Shown in pieces: positions 9,874 through 19,177 of a stretch of 64,000 nt of DNA. Below the pieces are notes generated by a model. That model worked only from the letters and a program-made list of their open reading frames with translations, ran no database searches and was not told the DNA's origin. Source of the stretch: Planctomycetota bacterium (GTDB lineage Bacteria; Planctomycetota; Planctomycetia; Pirellulales; Pirellulaceae). The DNA is taken from positions 41,920-105,919 of the forward strand of contig VGZA01000016.1 of NCBI GenBank assembly GCA_016872775.1, in the 5' to 3' direction. The position numbers and the translations under genes were made by a program. Every line of letters begins with the position of its first letter. Position 1 is the stretch's first letter.

Positions 9874-11271
9874 TTACTTCTTTCGTTCCCAGGTCTGTCC
9901 GCGTTTGTAGCGATTGGCCCGTTCGATATGTTCGTCGTCCTTGGTGAGCTGGATGACTTTGTCGAGCACCGCGTCGAATTCCGTTTTGTGCGGCTCGCGG
10001 ACCTGGCGGTGGTGGGCCAGTTCGACGATGGTCTCGCAGGCCATTTGGCGGAATTCAGGTTGTTCGAGGTAGGGTCGCACAAAACGCATGGACTCGACGT
10101 CGTAGGCGGTACGCGTCCGTTGGATGACGGCGATTTTCTCCTCGTTACTGCGGGCCTCGGTCATCGCCTGCTTCATTCGCTCCAGCCGCTGTTGGTCGTT
10201 GCGGTTATCGCGGATTGCGGAGACTTTGACAAACGCCTGGAATGCCTGCCGTCGTTCGGCCGAATCGCTGGCCTTGCCGGCGATTTCCAGCAACGTGTCG
10301 GCGGGGCTGGCATCGGGCCATTTACCGAGCGCATCGATGCCGAACGCTCGACGGGCGGCATCGGTACCGGTGGCGATATCCGCGACAAAGCGGATCAGTC
10401 GCTTGCCGCCGACGCGTCCGACCAGCGACATCAGCTCGTCCCGTTTCTCGGGGTCGATTGTCCCGAGTGCCTGAATCAGTGCTTCCCCGCGTTGATCTTC
10501 GTTTTCAATGCGTTTGCAGACTTCGGCGATGTTCCGTTCGGCATTGTCCCGCTCGCCACCCTTGGCCGCTTTCAGCACTCCCGCCAGCAAGGCCGGCAAC
10601 TGTTCGGGTCTACCGATCTGGCCGAGCGCGTTCATGGCACTGGTGCGCACCTGGGCGTCCTCATCGCCGGCTGCGGCGAGGATGGCGGCGGATTCTTTAG
10701 TGGCTCGGCGGGCCGCAAGCACGTCGATCAATCTGCCGCGCACGTTGGAGGCCGCGTTCATCGATTCCGCGGCGATTTTTCCTGCGACCGATTCGCCCCG
10801 CATCCGAACCAACGCGGTCCGCGCTGCCTGCTGCTCCGCGGCGGAATTCGACGTCAATTCCCGAATCAACCGCGGCAGATCCGCCAGGTCGCTCAACTCG
10901 CCGAGCGCCAACAGCGCGGCGGATCGCACCGATTCGTCCTTGCTGTTCCCCAATCGCTCCAGGATCGCCGGTCGCGCGGCGGCGTCGCCTCGATCCCCCA
11001 AGGCGATGATCAACGCCGCTTGACCGGCGTCGTCGAGTTTGGGCAGCTGGGCGGCGAAAGCTTCTGTCTGCGCCGCGCCTCGTGCGGCCGTGCGAATGGT
11101 CTCCAATGCCGCGGCGCGAAACTCGCGGTCCGGATGGCCCAGCAGTTCGAAAATCCGCGGAACGAGTTGCTCACCAGGCCGCTTTGCAGCCGCTCCTTGT
11201 TGGTCGTTCCCAAAAATCGAGACGGCGGCCAATAACAGGAAACTCGCCATCCAACCTGAACATCGAAGCAT
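9874..11271 (-). CDS. Exported HEAT-repeat protein
   Basis: A 465-residue protein with a signal peptide (MLRCSGWMASFLLLAAVSIFG). The ATG at 11271 has GGAAGG upstream and is preferred over a TTG at 11319. Tandem HEAT/PBS-lyase repeats span about residues 45-330, seen as recurrent blocks such as VRSAALLALGELSDL and VRTSAMNALGQIG. The C-terminal third is helical and charged, without a recognised domain. HEAT proteins are binding scaffolds; no catalytic motif is seen. It lies 51 bp after a second HEAT gene in the same direction and probably belongs to the oxidoreductase-HEAT-HEAT operon. Confidence 0.8.
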   Translation of the reverse strand: MLRCSGWMASFLLLAAVSIFGNDQQGAAAKRPGEQLVPRIFELLGHPDREFRAAALETIRTAARGAAQTEAFAAQLPKLDDAGQAALIIALGDRGDAAARPAILERLGNSKDESVRSAALLALGELSDLADLPRLIRELTSNSAAEQQAARTALVRMRGESVAGKIAAESMNAASNVRGRLIDVLAARRATKESAAILAAAGDEDAQVRTSAMNALGQIGRPEQLPALLAGVLKAAKGGERDNAERNIAEVCKRIENEDQRGEALIQALGTIDPEKRDELMSLVGRVGGKRLIRFVADIATGTDAARRAFGIDALGKWPDASPADTLLEIAGKASDSAERRQAFQAFVKVSAIRDNRNDQQRLERMKQAMTEARSNEEKIAVIQRTRTAYDVESMRFVRPYLEQPEFRQMACETIVELAHHRQVREPHKTEFDAVLDKVIQLTKDDEHIERANRYKRGQTWERKK

Positions 11272-11322
11272 CTTCTCGCACCTTCCAGATAAATGGTCGA
11301 TCGACCTGTTCCTCGACAATTC

Positions 11323-12024
11323 CTAAGCCTTTGCGGCGCATGCCAGCAGACCGCGGGTTGCCGCGAGTCGGATCAGACGCGATTGCTGGTCCCCAGCGAG
11401 CGACTGGTAGATTGCCGTGGCTGCGTCCGTCTGATTGGCTCGCAGCAGGGATTCGGCACAGCCCAGCAAGGCGTCAATCAGAGGGGCTTTCGCGCCATTC
11501 GTGGACCGGATGGCGGACTGCAATACCGCGGCCGCATCGCTTCCGCCGAGCATTCCGAGCGACAATGCTGCTGCCCGCGCCACGGCCACATCGGCATCGT
11601 GCAACAGCGGCGCCAGCGCCGCGACTCCCGCGACGCCACCACGAGCCCCCATCGATGCGATCGCCCCGAGCTTCAACTTGCCGCGGAGACTGTTTGCGGC
11701 AGTCGCCAGCGCCGCGTCCGCTTCCGGCCCCGGTATCCGTTCCAGTGCGTGGCGCGCCAGGTGGGCGTTGGATTCGCTGGACAACAAGGCTGCCAGCGAC
11801 GGAACCGCGGCGCCGCTTCCGATCAGCGCCAGTTTTCTGCAGACATAGTCCTTCGCGTCGCGCGAAATATCGGTTGCCAATGCCGCAATCAGCCGCGCCT
11901 CCAGGTCGCCGCGTACGGCGGTGTCCTTGTGCGCGGCCACGACTGCATCCTCAATCGCCTGCAGTTCACTAAGCGGCGTGCCAAAATCAAACTTTTTCAG
12001 TGCTTCAAAAGCCTGGTTGAGCAT
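11323..12024 (-). CDS. HEAT-repeat protein (cytoplasmic)
   Basis: A 233-residue all-helical protein without a signal peptide. GAGGAA stands 7 nt before the ATG. Five or more degenerate HEAT repeats (for example VARAAALSLGMLGGSDAA) fill the middle and C-terminal parts. It sits 98 bp after the Gfo/Idh/MocA gene and 51 bp before the exported HEAT gene. The role is unknown; a cytosolic partner of the neighbouring oxidoreductase is possible but only inferred from position. Confidence 0.75.
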   Translation of the reverse strand: MLNQAFEALKKFDFGTPLSELQAIEDAVVAAHKDTAVRGDLEARLIAALATDISRDAKDYVCRKLALIGSGAAVPSLAALLSSESNAHLARHALERIPGPEADAALATAANSLRGKLKLGAIASMGARGGVAGVAALAPLLHDADVAVARAAALSLGMLGGSDAAAVLQSAIRSTNGAKAPLIDALLGCAESLLRANQTDAATAIYQSLAGDQQSRLIRLAATRGLLACAAKA

Positions 12025-12122
12025 CGGACATTTCCTCGAGCGTGTACGGGATTGTTCCGTTTCACTTTGCGGCCAGATTTATCGTCGCGAAATCGCGGCC
12101 GACGACGTCGAATCGATCACGA

Positions 12123-13397
12123 TCATAGCTGCCACGGTTCGCGCCGGCCCCGGTCCACCAGCCGATTTGCCTCGGCATCGTCCAAAAACTGCTGTGATGC
12201 GGTGTCCCATTTCAGTGACCGCTTCAGCTGATACGCAATATTGCCCAGGTGCGCCAGTACGCAGGTGTTCACCGCATATTCGATGTCGCGGAAAGGAGTC
12301 TCGCGGGTCTTCACGCAATGGACGAAGTCGCCATAAATCCCACCGGCTCCTCTGTAGGCGGGGACGGGCCTTGCCGGAAGCTGCTCGCCCGGCGTGCCGA
12401 CGATCTGAAGGTTTTCGCTTTGCGGCTTGTTGTGGTGGATCGTCAATCCGTTCGGGTAAAGGTAATCGAGCCACCGGCCTTCGGCTTGGTCGTGGTAGAC
12501 CACTTCGGTCGGCTGGAGGCTGCGGACGTCGCAGATAAACGTCGCGCCGCCGAAGTGATGCGCGCCCCAGTCGGTCATGCCGCCGCCCGAATAGTCACTG
12601 AATGACCGCCAGCTGTCGCCGTTAATTGAAAAGCTGCCGCTGCAGCGTTTGGAGTTGTAAGGCGCCCAGGCGGCCGGTCCGAGCCACATATCCCAGTCGA
12701 TCTTTTCCCCCATCTCCTCCCGCCCCAGGTTGCACAGCTGCGGCAACGGACCAACATTGACGTTGATCGACTTGATCGCTCCCAACTCTCCGGCCCAGAC
12801 GGGCTCGACAAATCGGCGATAATCCTCGAGCACCCGTTGGCTTCCTCCCGACACAACGCGACCGTAACGTCGCGCAGCCGCGATCATCAACGGTCCTTCA
12901 CGCAACGTCAACGTTTCAGGCTTTTGACAATAGACATCCTTTCCGTTGCGACAGGCTTCGATCACCATGATCGCGTGCCAGTGGTCAGGCGTGGCGATAT
13001 GCACCGCATCGAGATCAGGACGGGCCAACAGTTCCCGAAAATCGCTGTAAGCCCGGCAGTCCTTGGTCTTGTAGCGATCGTCGATCCGCGCCTTCGACTG
13101 CTCGCGGTTCGATACCCGCACATCGCAAGTGGCGACATATTGTATGTCGCCGCGCCCCAGGAACGCCTCCTGGTCGCCGCGCCCCATGTTGCCGATGCCG
13201 ATGCCGCCCATCACGATGCGATCGCTGGCGGCGGGCCGATCGATACTTCCAAGTGCCGAGGAACTGATCACGTACGGCACGCCGAATGTTGCAACCGTCG
13301 CGGTTTTCAGAAATTGCCGGCGGCTGGAGCCCTGGCCGCTGTTAGCCGACGTGGCATGCTGACTTTTGCGAATCGATCCTGAACCTGGGAAAGCCAT
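12123..13397 (-). CDS. Gfo/Idh/MocA family oxidoreductase with Tat signal
   Basis: A 424-residue NAD(P)-dependent oxidoreductase-like protein. The N-terminus carries a twin-arginine signal (SSRRQFLKTATVA). The Rossmann fold begins after IVMGGIGIGNMGRG; HIATPDHWH and VYCQKPETLTLREG correspond to the family's NAD-binding and EKP-type motifs, with Gln in place of the usual Glu. The C-terminal substrate domain holds the typical DYSGGGMTDWGAHHFGGA. This exported subgroup is greatly expanded in planctomycetes and is thought to act on sugars or inositols in the periplasm; the substrate is unknown. GAGG lies upstream of the ATG. It is the first gene of a probable operon with two HEAT proteins. Confidence 0.9.
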   Translation of the reverse strand: MAFPGSGSIRKSQHATSANSGQGSSRRQFLKTATVATFGVPYVISSSALGSIDRPAASDRIVMGGIGIGNMGRGDQEAFLGRGDIQYVATCDVRVSNREQSKARIDDRYKTKDCRAYSDFRELLARPDLDAVHIATPDHWHAIMVIEACRNGKDVYCQKPETLTLREGPLMIAAARRYGRVVSGGSQRVLEDYRRFVEPVWAGELGAIKSINVNVGPLPQLCNLGREEMGEKIDWDMWLGPAAWAPYNSKRCSGSFSINGDSWRSFSDYSGGGMTDWGAHHFGGATFICDVRSLQPTEVVYHDQAEGRWLDYLYPNGLTIHHNKPQSENLQIVGTPGEQLPARPVPAYRGAGGIYGDFVHCVKTRETPFRDIEYAVNTCVLAHLGNIAYQLKRSLKWDTASQQFLDDAEANRLVDRGRREPWQL

Positions 13398-13875
13398 AAA
13401 CGACCTCGATTGTTGGAACCGTCACTCGATCTCAACGCAGGGTAATCCGTCGATCATACCGCATCTGTCGGTGCGGAACGACGTGCGGCCGGGGCGCTAT
13501 TATGTCATCAATACCCGCATAGTCTACGGAACGCTGGTGCAAACGGCAATTCGAAGAATGAATTACCAGGCCCGTCGCCAAGCGACAACGCGTGCGGCGA
13601 GGAGGAAGCGTAGGCCGATTCGATTCCTGCAATGCCAAGGAGGACGGCGGTCCTCAACTTGCGGTCTGCCTGGCGTACCTGCAGGCAATTCGGGATCGGG
13701 ATCCGGCCGGGCTGCAATCGCGATTTTCACGCGGTTCGAAATATGATTTTTCCGGTGTTGACTTTGATTTGTGGCAGAATAAATACCCGGCCAGCGCAAA
13801 TTGATTGCTGGAGAGGTTTCACGCGCGAGAGGGAAGCAACGTCTCTCGATCGTTGAAAAGCCGGTCATCGTCGCA
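13398..13875. other. 478-bp intergenic region, no gene seen
   Basis: The space upstream of the oxidoreductase start holds no reading frame with a credible start or domain. On the plus strand TTGACT (13758-13763) and TAAATA (13780-13785) are separated by 16 bp and look like a promoter, but no plus-strand gene follows; the next genes on that side are antisense, so it may be chance or drive an unrecognised transcript. Confidence 0.4.
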
Positions 13876-14694
13876 TCAACCGGACGGTTTGCGGGGCTTC
13901 GCTTTCTTCTCGCGATATTCGGCCAGGATTTTTTCCGGGTCTTCGTTGAATGCGTCCCGGCAACCGGTGCAGCAAACGGGATACGACTGACCCTTGTACG
14001 TCACCGTCATCGAGCCGAATCCGCCCGTCACGATGCACTCGGGGCCATTTGATCCCTGGCCGAAGCCACTGCCGACGCGCGTGAATCCGATTTCACAGAG
14101 CCGTTGGAATCGGCCTCCTGCCGCTTTGCGCTCCAGCAGCATGACCAGCCGATCGCCGCTCGCCACGGACCGTATCGAAATCCGATGCGGGAGCGGTTCG
14201 GCGGCACCGTCGGCGATCAGCCGCAGTTGGCCATCTTCCGCCCTTTCTCCCACGTACTCGATTCGTTCCATCGTTTCCGTGTTGTCTTGTGGTCCGGCAT
14301 TGGCGACTACTCTGAGCGCGAATTGACCGGGCGGATCCAGAGCGCGTAATTCTCCGGATGGGAAGTAGCGGGCCGACTCGCCTTGGAACGCAAGGGATGC
14401 CCCGTCGGCAGTGAACTTCCAGGCCCATTGTTGTTGTTCGGTCCAGGCTCCGTCGTTCGATCCGCGCTTGATCTGGCCGACGCCTTTCCAGCTCCCGACC
14501 AGAAACTGAAGCGGCGTTAATTTGTCGCGCGCAGCGGCTCGCTGTTGTTCCGCTGTTTGTTTCGCCTGCTCCGTCGGCGGAGGAGCCGCGGCGATCAGCC
14601 GCGCCGCGACCGCAATCATCACCAGACCGGTCATCGCCAATAGAATCCCCCGGTCAATTCGTTTCCTTCGACGTTGCGATCGTACATGCGGCAT
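13876..14694 (-). CDS. Exported DUF1579-like protein with C-terminal YHS-type domain
   Basis: A 272-residue protein: basic N-terminus, hydrophobic signal/anchor (GLVMIAVAARLIAAA), a beta-rich domain resembling DUF1579/lipocalin-like proteins (LQFLVGSWKGVGQIKRG), and a C-terminal YHS-like domain around residues 220-260 with GQSYPVCCTGCRDAF. YHS domains often bind heavy metals through such cysteines, so a metal-handling role outside the cytoplasm is plausible. GGGGGA lies 7 nt upstream of the ATG. It is followed at 66 bp by the COG3014-like gene on the same strand. Confidence 0.7.
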   Translation of the reverse strand: MPHVRSQRRRKRIDRGILLAMTGLVMIAVAARLIAAAPPPTEQAKQTAEQQRAAARDKLTPLQFLVGSWKGVGQIKRGSNDGAWTEQQQWAWKFTADGASLAFQGESARYFPSGELRALDPPGQFALRVVANAGPQDNTETMERIEYVGERAEDGQLRLIADGAAEPLPHRISIRSVASGDRLVMLLERKAAGGRFQRLCEIGFTRVGSGFGQGSNGPECIVTGGFGSMTVTYKGQSYPVCCTGCRDAFNEDPEKILAEYREKKAKPRKPSG

Positions 14695-14759
14695 GACAAT
14701 TTCCCCCCATTCCTTCGCGACCCGGATCCCTCCGCGATCCTATTCCCTCGCGGCCCGAC

Positions 14760-16163
14760 TCAAGGCATCGCTACCTGCACTTTACCCGTCAATCGCTCCG
14801 CCGGGAAGTTTGCCAGCACATAAGTATTTCTGCCGTCGTGGACCGTTACCGGCTGCCGCACGGCAGGGCCGCAGGCCCGAGAATGGTAATCGAGCGGCGA
14901 CAATTCCAGCAGATGTTCGCCGGTCGGAAGTTCCAGGCGTACGACCTGGATCGTATCCGGCAGCAGGCTCCAGGATCGCGTATCGGCATGTTCGGTCGCT
15001 TCGTACGCTACTCCCGCCAGATCGATGCCGAGTCCGATCAGCGAGCCTTTTTCGATGCCGGCGAGTTCCTTGGCGCCATAAACGACGCCCTTTTTCAAGG
15101 TGCGGCGGGCCACGGCCATTCCCAGCACGTGATCGTGCATCGCCTCCGTTTGCGAAACCGCCATGCGGGTTACGTCCGTGATCGGTTCCGTCGCGGCGAT
15201 CCGCGCGCCGTTCACGCTGACTCCTATCCGCTGCACGTTATTCTGCCTCGGCACGACCTTGGGCACTTTGATCGGCGCTAACGTCGGTGGAACGGTCTGC
15301 TTGCCCAACGCGCTGAAAATGCGGTCCGCGATCAGCATTGCCTGGCTGGACGGCACTTCGGCCACCTCGGTTTTCAAGGGGCCGCGCCCAACCAGCGCAA
15401 AAAGGTACACAACACCGTTTCCTCTTTCCGAATGATGACCTGTTTCCGCTCGTTGCAGGTCGAGTCGCCCCGAACGGAAGGTTGGCTGCCAGCTTACGAC
15501 TCGGGCGTACGCGCGGGCGGCGTCGTCGTAGTCGCGGTGGGTCTGCTCGCGCAGGACACCGCGCAGGTAGGCGCCGACCGCCACTTGCTGATACAGCGCC
15601 TTGGGATTCTCGCCTTGAGCAGTCGCGGCGGCGTCGATGATCTGCTGTTGCTTGTCCATGATCTGCAGGGAATAAGCCTCGGCATCGGCGCCGCCCTGCA
15701 TCAGATTGGCGAGCGCGAGAAATACCCGCACCAGCACGCGTTCGTAGTCCTCGCCCGCATAGTCCCGATGGGTGTCGTCTGTCAGAAGCGACAATCCGTC
15801 CTTCAACATGCTCTTCTCTTCGAGCACGTCGAATCGGTCGCGCGTTTCACGAAGCAGCTGCTCGGCCTCATGAGTTCGACCGGCCGAAAGCAAAACGATC
15901 GACTTCTCCAGATTGACCACGTCGCGGCTGGAATCATAGCCGCGTTCCGCCTTCGCAATCTCTGCCAACGCGGTATCGACGCTGCCGTTGTAGAACTGCC
16001 GACGGGCCACTTCCAGACGCTGCGTGTACGTGTGGCAACCGGAAACCCACGCGGCCCAACCTTGGACCATTGCCAGCAAAATCACCTGCCGCAACGGGCC
16101 GCGCGGAAAACGTGTTTTCAGTTTTCCGTTCCCGCAACTCGGCATTCGGCACCGGCCCACCAT
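14760..16163 (-). CDS. COG3014-like TPR lipoprotein
   Basis: About 467 residues. The start at 16163 is preferred because GGCAGGTGGAA stands before it and it leaves a 22-bp gap from the LpoB-like gene; an upstream start at 16217 would overlap that gene by 32 bp. A hydrophobic segment ends in the lipobox AWVSGC, suggesting an outer-membrane lipoprotein. The next 200 residues are TPR-like helices; the C-terminal half resembles the COG3014 family, including GNGVVYLFALVGRGPLK. COG3014 genes often accompany LpoB-type lipoproteins, as here, which suggests involvement with peptidoglycan synthases at the outer membrane. The function has not been established in planctomycetes. Confidence 0.7.
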   Translation of the reverse strand: MVGRCRMPSCGNGKLKTRFPRGPLRQVILLAMVQGWAAWVSGCHTYTQRLEVARRQFYNGSVDTALAEIAKAERGYDSSRDVVNLEKSIVLLSAGRTHEAEQLLRETRDRFDVLEEKSMLKDGLSLLTDDTHRDYAGEDYERVLVRVFLALANLMQGGADAEAYSLQIMDKQQQIIDAAATAQGENPKALYQQVAVGAYLRGVLREQTHRDYDDAARAYARVVSWQPTFRSGRLDLQRAETGHHSERGNGVVYLFALVGRGPLKTEVAEVPSSQAMLIADRIFSALGKQTVPPTLAPIKVPKVVPRQNNVQRIGVSVNGARIAATEPITDVTRMAVSQTEAMHDHVLGMAVARRTLKKGVVYGAKELAGIEKGSLIGLGIDLAGVAYEATEHADTRSWSLLPDTIQVVRLELPTGEHLLELSPLDYHSRACGPAVRQPVTVHDGRNTYVLANFPAERLTGKVQVAMP

Positions 16164-16185
16164 TTCCACCTGCCGCCGAAATCCA

Positions 16186-16881
16186 CTACTTCGCGGAGAA
16201 AGGCCAATGCGTTGCACTCCAGCGACTGGCGCGGCTTTGATGGTACGCCTTGCTGATCATTGCAACCTGCTTGTCCGCTTTGCCGTCGCGTATGTCGACC
16301 AGTTCCAGGACCAACTGATAGTCACGCTGATAATCTTTGTTTTCTCGCGTTGTCAGCGATGTCACGGTGGCGAACAGCAGGTACTCGATCGGTTGTCCGT
16401 TCCGTTCCATCACCCCCACGAAGTTCCGCATGTGGGCCGGCATGAACAGATCGTCCGGGCGCAACCGCAGATCGCGCAGACCTGCGTCGACGTATTGCCG
16501 GCTGATCGGCGCGAAACTCCCTGATTCGTGCAGCTTGGAATCGATGGCGTGGTAGATCGAATCCTTGATATCGCCCAATTCTTCCGAGCTCTTGTTCGTG
16601 ACGCCCACAAAGCAAACTTGTTGACGGGGTGCAGGCAGTAGTTCGCCCTGCGCCGACGTCGACGGCTCACCGTTCGCAGGGTGCCGATCAAGTAATTTGC
16701 AGACCGCTTCCTCGACCAGCGGACGATACGTTTCCTGACCGGCCGCGTGACTGCCGATCATTTCCTTATCGCCGGGTTGGATGACGCGCGCAAACTGGTT
16801 GCCGTTTTTGCAAGCATCGACAGTCATCAGGCTCGCTGTCAGCGCCGCCGCAATCATGACTCGTTGTATCAATTTGCGCAT
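16186..16881 (-). CDS. LpoB-like penicillin-binding-protein activator lipoprotein
   Basis: A 231-residue lipoprotein. The ATG at 16881 follows GGAAGGA at good spacing and opens a signal peptide (MRKLIQRVMIAAALTASLM) with a probable lipobox VDAC. The mature part resembles the LpoB family (PF13036): VCFVGVTNKSSEELGDIKDSIYH-type strand-helix, the ISRQYVDAGLRDLRL segment, and EYLLFATVTSLTTREN. In proteobacteria LpoB is an outer-membrane lipoprotein that activates PBP1b; the partner in planctomycetes is uncertain. It forms a two-gene unit with the COG3014-like lipoprotein downstream. Confidence 0.75.
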   Translation of the reverse strand: MRKLIQRVMIAAALTASLMTVDACKNGNQFARVIQPGDKEMIGSHAAGQETYRPLVEEAVCKLLDRHPANGEPSTSAQGELLPAPRQQVCFVGVTNKSSEELGDIKDSIYHAIDSKLHESGSFAPISRQYVDAGLRDLRLRPDDLFMPAHMRNFVGVMERNGQPIEYLLFATVTSLTTRENKDYQRDYQLVLELVDIRDGKADKQVAMISKAYHQSRASRWSATHWPFSAK

Positions 16882-17108
16882 TCCAGTTCCTTCCGGATGC
16901 AGATGCAAGTTGGGGGCGGCGTCACTCCGAACAGTGACCGTCGACTCCCTCCTTGGAGCCTAACTTTATCATCGGTCGGGCCGGCCGCCAGGATCAGCGA
17001 TCGGCCTGCTTCGGGACAGGGATGTTAACCCCGTTTACCCAGTCCGTCGAGATCAATCGCAGCAGATGTTAGCAGTCGCGCGGTGTTGCATGCATCGCAT
17101 TCGAGCCA

Positions 17109-17957
17109 TCACCCCCGCCCCCATTCCCCATTCCCCGTTCCCCGCAACCCAATTCTGGCCGGCTTGGATACGGAGACAGGCGAGCCGTCGGCGAGCAGGA
17201 TCGAGGCGGGGGGCGCGCAGAGGATCTCTCCAAAGGTGCCTCCGTACAGCGTATGAAAGTCGCCTTCCAGTTCACCTCGACAATCCGACCAGGCCGTCCA
17301 GGACGGGTGCGTTACGCGGTATTCCACGGTGCCGCCATCCCGTTGCGGGCAATAGCCCCAGTAATGTTCGGCGATGAACTGATTGAGCGAGCCTGGTTCG
17401 AGCGGTGTTGCGGCGCCGCGGGTGTGCAGGCTGATACGATAGTGGTTTGCCTTTTCGTTCCAACCATATTCCACCTGCTGTTCCTGCGGCGCGGGTGGAG
17501 ACGGCACCGTGGGTGCCAGCGGAGTTCCTCCCGCGTTGCGACGATGCCACATCGGAAGGGCGACGTAGGGCTCGTTGTACCACCAGCGGGCGACATGCGC
17601 GATGGCCCATTTCGGAACGATTTCCTTGATAAACGAGACCGCTCGCCGCACTTCGCCGCCGGTCTCGCGGCGGACGTAGAAACGCAGATTCACTTCCGGA
17701 AAGTTGCGGTGGAACGGCACGGGGATCCCGAGCACGCGCGTGCGCAGGAACATGAAACCGACCAGGCTGACGTAGGTAATGCCCTCGTGAAAGTCGAGCG
17801 TTGTGCCTGCGGGCAGGTGCGGTTCCAGCAGCCGAGGCTCGACGGGAAAGTTAAACATCGCCAGCCACCGCCACTCGGCCGACAGGAACCGGGTGGGTTC
17901 ACTGGCCGTGGTCGCCGCCGTGTTTGCCGGTATGGGGCCGGTGTTGGAGTCATCCAT
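17109..17957 (-). CDS. DUF2071 (YqjF-like) protein with a repeat-derived tail
   Basis: A 282-residue soluble protein of the DUF2071/YqjF family, recognised from RFLSAEWRWLAMFNFPVEP near the start, GITYVSLVGFMFLRTRVLG and NFPEVNLRFYVRRETGG. The biochemical role of the family is unknown. AAGGAG lies 9 nt before the ATG. The last dozen codons (GTGNGEWGRG) are encoded by a copy of the GGGGAAC-type repeat that occurs as a long array at 8466, so the repeat supplies the end of the protein and its stop codon. It lies just downstream of the sulfur amino acid gene pair, on the same strand. Confidence 0.8.
   Translation of the reverse strand: MDDSNTGPIPANTAATTASEPTRFLSAEWRWLAMFNFPVEPRLLEPHLPAGTTLDFHEGITYVSLVGFMFLRTRVLGIPVPFHRNFPEVNLRFYVRRETGGEVRRAVSFIKEIVPKWAIAHVARWWYNEPYVALPMWHRRNAGGTPLAPTVPSPPAPQEQQVEYGWNEKANHYRISLHTRGAATPLEPGSLNQFIAEHYWGYCPQRDGGTVEYRVTHPSWTAWSDCRGELEGDFHTLYGGTFGEILCAPPASILLADGSPVSVSKPARIGLRGTGNGEWGRG
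17110..17147. repeat. Short degenerate CCCCGTT/CCCCATT heptamer repeat
   Basis: About four heptamer units related to GTTCCCC (two of them ATTCCCC) overlap the 3' end of the DUF2071 gene. It belongs to the same family as the array at 8466-8560 and is a second, smaller insertion or expansion. Confidence 0.7.
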
Positions 17958-17973
17958 GGTCCGTGCTCCTTTT

Positions 17974-18001
17974 CGTAGCTCGAAACTTGTTTCGAGCTAC
18001 G
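17974..18001. repeat. 28-bp perfect palindrome (CGTAGCTCGAAAC...GTTTCGAGCTACG)
   Basis: Arms of 13 bp, CGTAGCTCGAAAC and GTTTCGAGCTACG, are separated by 2 bp. A third half-copy (GTTTCGAGCTACG) follows at about 18006. It lies between the cystathionine gene and the DUF2071 gene, and a shorter relative is at 8353-8368. No T-tract follows, so it is more like a dispersed palindromic element than a terminator. Confidence 0.8.
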
Positions 18002-18013
18002 TGCAGTTTCGAG

Positions 18014-19177
18014 CTACGCCGGTTGTTCGATTGCTTGCCGCAGGTCATCGCGCAGATCCTCGAAATCTTCCAATCCCACGGACAGGCGAATCAGCCCGTC
18101 GGTGATGCCATGGGCGGCGCGGGCCTGTGGATCGTAGCTGGCGTGCGACATGGAGGCGGGTTGTTCGATCAGCGATTCCACGGCGCCCAGGCTCACCGCC
18201 AGCTGGAACAGCTGTGTCGACTCGGCAATCCGCTTTGCCCGCGCGTAGTCTCCCTGAACTTCGAACGTCAGCATGGCGCCGAAGACACCATTCATCTGCC
18301 GGGCGGCCAGAAGGTGTCCCGGGTGTTCGGGGAGGCCGGGATAGAGCACTTGCTTGACTTGCGGAAGCCCGCGCAGGAATTCCGCCAGGCGCATCGCGGT
18401 CATTGACTGCTCTCGTACGCGGACGCTCAAAGTCTTGATCCCTCGCGTGATCAGGTAGGAATCCCAGGGAGCTTGAACGGCTCCGGTGGCGTTCTGGATG
18501 AAATAGAGCCGTTCGAAAAGTTCCTTGCTCTTTGCGACCAAAGCGCCGCCCAGAACATCGCTGTGGCCGCCAAAGTATTTGGTGGAGGAATGCATGACGA
18601 TGTCGGCGCCGAGTTCCAACGGGCGCGTCGCGACGGGGGTGGCGAAGGTATTGTCGACGGCGACCAACGCGCCGGCGCGGTGCGCGATCTCGGCGCAGGC
18701 AGCGAGGTCGGTGATCGAGAGCCGAGGGTTGCCCGGCGATTCCAGCCAGACCAATCGAGTCCTCGGTTGCAGGGCGGCGGTCAATCGAGCCGGATCGGTC
18801 GTGCCGACCAGGGTGACCGTCAGTCCGGCCCGATCGCAGATCTTGTGCAGCAGCCGATACGTTCCGCCATAGATATCCGATCCGGCGACGATATGATCGC
18901 CGTGGGAAAGCAGCATCGTGACGGCGTGGGTCGCCGCCATGCCGGAGGCCATGGCCAGGCCACCGTAGCCGCCCTCGAGCGACGCGATGACGTTTTCCAG
19001 GTTTTTTCGCGTAGGGTTGCCGCTACGCGCATAGTCGAACTCGCCCCATTCGCCGGCCCCCGGCTGGACATAGGTGGAGGCGAGATAGATTGGCGGCACG
19101 ACCGCGCCGGTTTGAGGATCGCGGGGGCTGCCGACATGAATCGATCGCGTTCGAAATCCGTGGTCAGCGTGGTTCAT
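18014..19177 (-). CDS. Cystathionine gamma-lyase/synthase family PLP enzyme
   Basis: A 387-residue member of the Cys/Met metabolism PLP family. The ATG at 19177 overlaps the upstream paralogue's TGA (ATGA), indicating translational coupling, and is preferred to an upstream start. Family hallmarks: ARSGNPTRKNLENVIASLEGG, the cofactor region ASGMAATHAV, VDNTFATPV, and the Schiff-base lysine in MHSSTKYFGGHSD. Enzymes of this type form or cleave cystathionine or use O-acyl-homoserine with sulfide. Which reaction applies cannot be read directly; pairing with a synthase-like paralogue suggests complementary steps of transsulfuration. Confidence 0.9.
   Translation of the reverse strand: MNHADHGFRTRSIHVGSPRDPQTGAVVPPIYLASTYVQPGAGEWGEFDYARSGNPTRKNLENVIASLEGGYGGLAMASGMAATHAVTMLLSHGDHIVAGSDIYGGTYRLLHKICDRAGLTVTLVGTTDPARLTAALQPRTRLVWLESPGNPRLSITDLAACAEIAHRAGALVAVDNTFATPVATRPLELGADIVMHSSTKYFGGHSDVLGGALVAKSKELFERLYFIQNATGAVQAPWDSYLITRGIKTLSVRVREQSMTAMRLAEFLRGLPQVKQVLYPGLPEHPGHLLAARQMNGVFGAMLTFEVQGDYARAKRIAESTQLFQLAVSLGAVESLIEQPASMSHASYDPQARAAHGITDGLIRLSVGLEDFEDLRDDLRQAIEQPA

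Noticed and set aside
13758..13785. Promoter-like TTGACT-16-TAAATA as evidence for a new plus-strand gene
   Set aside because: No coding region or structured RNA follows on that strand.
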